Assembly (NCBI GenBank): GCA_013398295.1
Contig: VZSF01001513.1
Coordinates: forward strand, 812,384-876,383
Length of the DNA stretch: 64,000 nucleotides
Direction of reading: 5' to 3'
Origin: Chionis minor
Taxonomy: Eukaryota > Chordata > Aves > Charadriiformes > Chionididae
Below, piece by piece: positions 61,721 to 64,000 of the stretch. The notes beneath the pieces were generated by a model, which did not search any database, had not been told where the DNA came from, and saw nothing but the letters and a program-made list of their open reading frames with translations. The position numbers and the translations under genes are program-made. Numbering within the stretch: position 1 is the stretch's first letter; each line of letters opens with the position of its first letter.

Positions 61721-64000
61721 GGGTCTGAGGCACGGTCCTCCGCACCCTGCCGGGGTGAGCCCCCTGGCTCACTCCATCAATGTTGTATGCTGAGCAGCTG
61801 CCCTCTTGTTTATCTAAGCTGGTTTTGAGGATTGCATGGTTTGCCTTGGATCGTGCTTCTTGGTTTATGCCAAAAAGCCTCAGCAAAACAATGGTTGTTT
61901 TGAGGTAGGAAAATGTTGGCCTTGTCCCCAGCATCATGATGGTGAGAAAAAGCCCAAAGCAGCCCTGGCCCCACAGCCAGGCCCAGGTCTGCCTCTGGAC
62001 ATCCACTATCTTCCCCTGAAGATTTTGGGGGAGACCAACAGGGACTGGATATGATGTTGGTTCCTGTGTCTACCTTGTCTAAATAATAAATTTTTCCTTT
62101 TGAAAATGCTACAAACATATAGGGTATTTGTCACCTTTCCTTGAATGGAATAGATTGTGTTTATCTTCATCAGAATTCAAGTGTCTGCTTGATACTTGAT
62201 TAATGTCACTGATGTGTTTTTTCAATAAGTGATCCCATGTCTGCACTGAAATCTGACTCCGGAATCCTGGGGTAAGCAGCAGAACTGTGCCATGTCACCA
62301 ATTTTTACTGCTTCATTATGAATTAGCAATACCTGATACTCGTACAGAGGCTCTAAGTTTTAAGGTTGTGCCAATAGACACCATTTCATCTATGAAAAGA
62401 AAAATCTTTTCACTTCTTGTGACTGTAGAGCAGATCTGGGACATAGGGAAGGACAGTGGAGGCATGGTCAACGCATCGTTGTCAAGAACCTCATGGTGTT
62501 CAACGCCAGTTCATGAGCAGGGGTTTGAATGCTTGGATTTGGTGATGCCCTTAGTGTGTGTCTTGGCTTCATTTACAGATGAGCCGTTACACGATAAGCC
62601 AGTGAGGACAAGAGGGACGGATGGCCTCAGCCCATGGTGCAGGGCAGGGAATTACAGCAGGTCCTTCAGTAAAGAACCTAGTGAGCTCCTGGGCCGGGCT
62701 AAGTACATCCCTTCTGCTGCTTGCAGAGTGGTGGGTGCGTGCGTGTGTGTGGTGTGTGGCTCCTCTGACAGAGGAAGGATACCGAGGCTGCTTCTCCATG
62801 GTGATGCCAGGGGATTTGGGGTGGCTATTTTTGGGTTTAGGGAAGGTGAGCACCAGATGACTTTCCAGAGGCTGGTTCCACAGGGCGCATGCCCTCAGCA
62901 GCCACTGCCTGCGAGCAGCGAGGTTTCATTCCTCGAACTTGACTTTGTTCGCCACACGGGGATTATTTGATTCTCCAGTGGTACATGCCTTGCTTGCTTT
63001 GTTTTTTGGCCAGCTCTGCTGGCAACTTTTTGTTCCTCCCAAGGGTATTGATGCTGGAGACGTACATCTGACAAATTTCCCTGTCTGTCCCCACATGCAG
63101 ATGTCAGCCAGGCACCTGTCTGCCCTGAGATTCCCCCAGCATACGCGTGTCCGGGAGCCGCGGCTTTGTTCCTTGGGGAAGTCTGACTTTGGTTTCAGCT
63201 CAGACAGATTCCCCCCTTCCTCCTCCTCGGGCTGCCAGGCCCAGCACTGAGACTGGCCGGATCTGGATGCCCTGGGCAGGGCATGCCTGAGCTGTCAAAA
63301 TCCACGCCAAACTATGAGTCCCGTAGCCTTTGCTGCCTTCTGCAGTGAAATTTATTGCTCTGTGCACGCACCAACAGGCCACTTCAGTGTTCTGTTGCAG
63401 CAGAGACTTAATAGCTGCTGAAGCGGGCACACAGTTCCCTTGCGTTTGGCCATGACCAGTCTTCATCCTGGAAGAGGTAGGTTGCCACACAGTGGACATT
63501 GTCTTGCTTTTCTCCAATCTGCTGGTAGCCCAGCCTTTCAACAAAAACTGATATCATTAAAAACGTGGCTAAAAAGTTCATGTTCTGGGTTTTTTTTTTT
63601 TAATCCTTCTAACTCCTGCAGTGTTTTCAGAAGAACTTCTCTGGGTGCTTCTCATCTTGATCCAAGATGATCAATAACAGACATCTGTAAGATCAGCTTG
63701 TTGGTAAGGAGAGTCCTCTGCCATTCTGCTTGCATCCCAGGATTCGAGGGAGCGTTAACCAGATGTTTCTGAAAGGTTTGGCCTTTTGTAAAGACTAACA
63801 TCAAAAAAAACCCCAAACCCAGAAGCAAAATATGCCAGGTAACTAAAAATCCATGGGAGATGATGGAAGTTTCTCTTGAACCAGGACACTATTGGCTGGA
63901 TATTGCTGCTCCTGCAATACCAAGCTGGTACCACTGATGGGACAGTAACACCAAAGGGTCCTTGACAAGTCTGCTTTGCTCAAACTCCCTTAGATGTCTG
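61721..64000. other. Intergenic right edge
   Basis: An AATAAA on the plus strand at 62085-62090 with a T-rich follow-up could end an unknown transcript. A GT-rich simple repeat lies at about 62729-62757. A 227-codon frame (62287-62970) has no recognisable domain. TMEM30B and PRKCH, the next genes in other vertebrates, were not seen. Confidence 0.5.

Noticed and set aside
62287..62970. Plus-strand 227-codon frame starting with ATG
   Set aside because: No recognisable domain, signal peptide or family resemblance. A frame of this length is only marginally unexpected in 64 kb of double-stranded sequence and the local DNA is fairly GC-rich, so chance is the simplest explanation.

Overview
This is a vertebrate nuclear genome segment, most likely from a bird. 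Both genes are spliced with GT-AG introns. The encoded proteins are the vertebrate TRMT5 and SLC38A6. No mammalian SINEs are recognisable, and a dense CpG island has swallowed the assembly at a 494-base N gap. The bird assignment is inferred from compact introns, low repeat density and a GC-rich promoter gap; no species-specific marker was read.

Layout. Positions 1-4190 are non-coding. They hold candidate poly(A) signals, which could be the tail of a plus-strand neighbour (MNAT1 by vertebrate synteny, inferred), and a probable solo retroviral LTR near 1.4-2.0 kb. TRMT5, the tRNA (guanine-37-N1) methyltransferase, lies on the minus strand from about 4.2 kb to the CpG island at 9.7-11.4 kb. Four coding exons join in frame to 504 residues. 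SLC38A6, a SLC38-family amino acid transporter, lies head-to-head on the plus strand. Fifteen exons from 11537 to 49458 join in perfect phase to 418 residues plus stop. The first exon of each gene is not visible and most likely lies in the gap (10479-10972), together with the core of what looks like a shared bidirectional promoter.

The SLC38A6 3' UTR may run nearly 6 kb to a strong poly(A) signal at 55224. From there to 64000 no gene could be recognised, although the sequence becomes GC-richer and contains a few enhancer-like or TATA-like patches.

The two genes are unrelated in biochemistry: one modifies tRNA (mitochondrial and nuclear/cytoplasmic), the other is a membrane carrier. They are linked only by the shared promoter region. 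No bacterial-type system, CRISPR array, rRNA or tRNA gene was found. The observations most worth a second look are possible unannotated SLC38A6 exons (30153-30500, 43159-43247 and an alternative last exon at 49124), a coding-like 40-codon hydrophobic frame at 20041-20160, an intronic CpG island at 24.6 kb and a compound palindrome at 45.8 kb.
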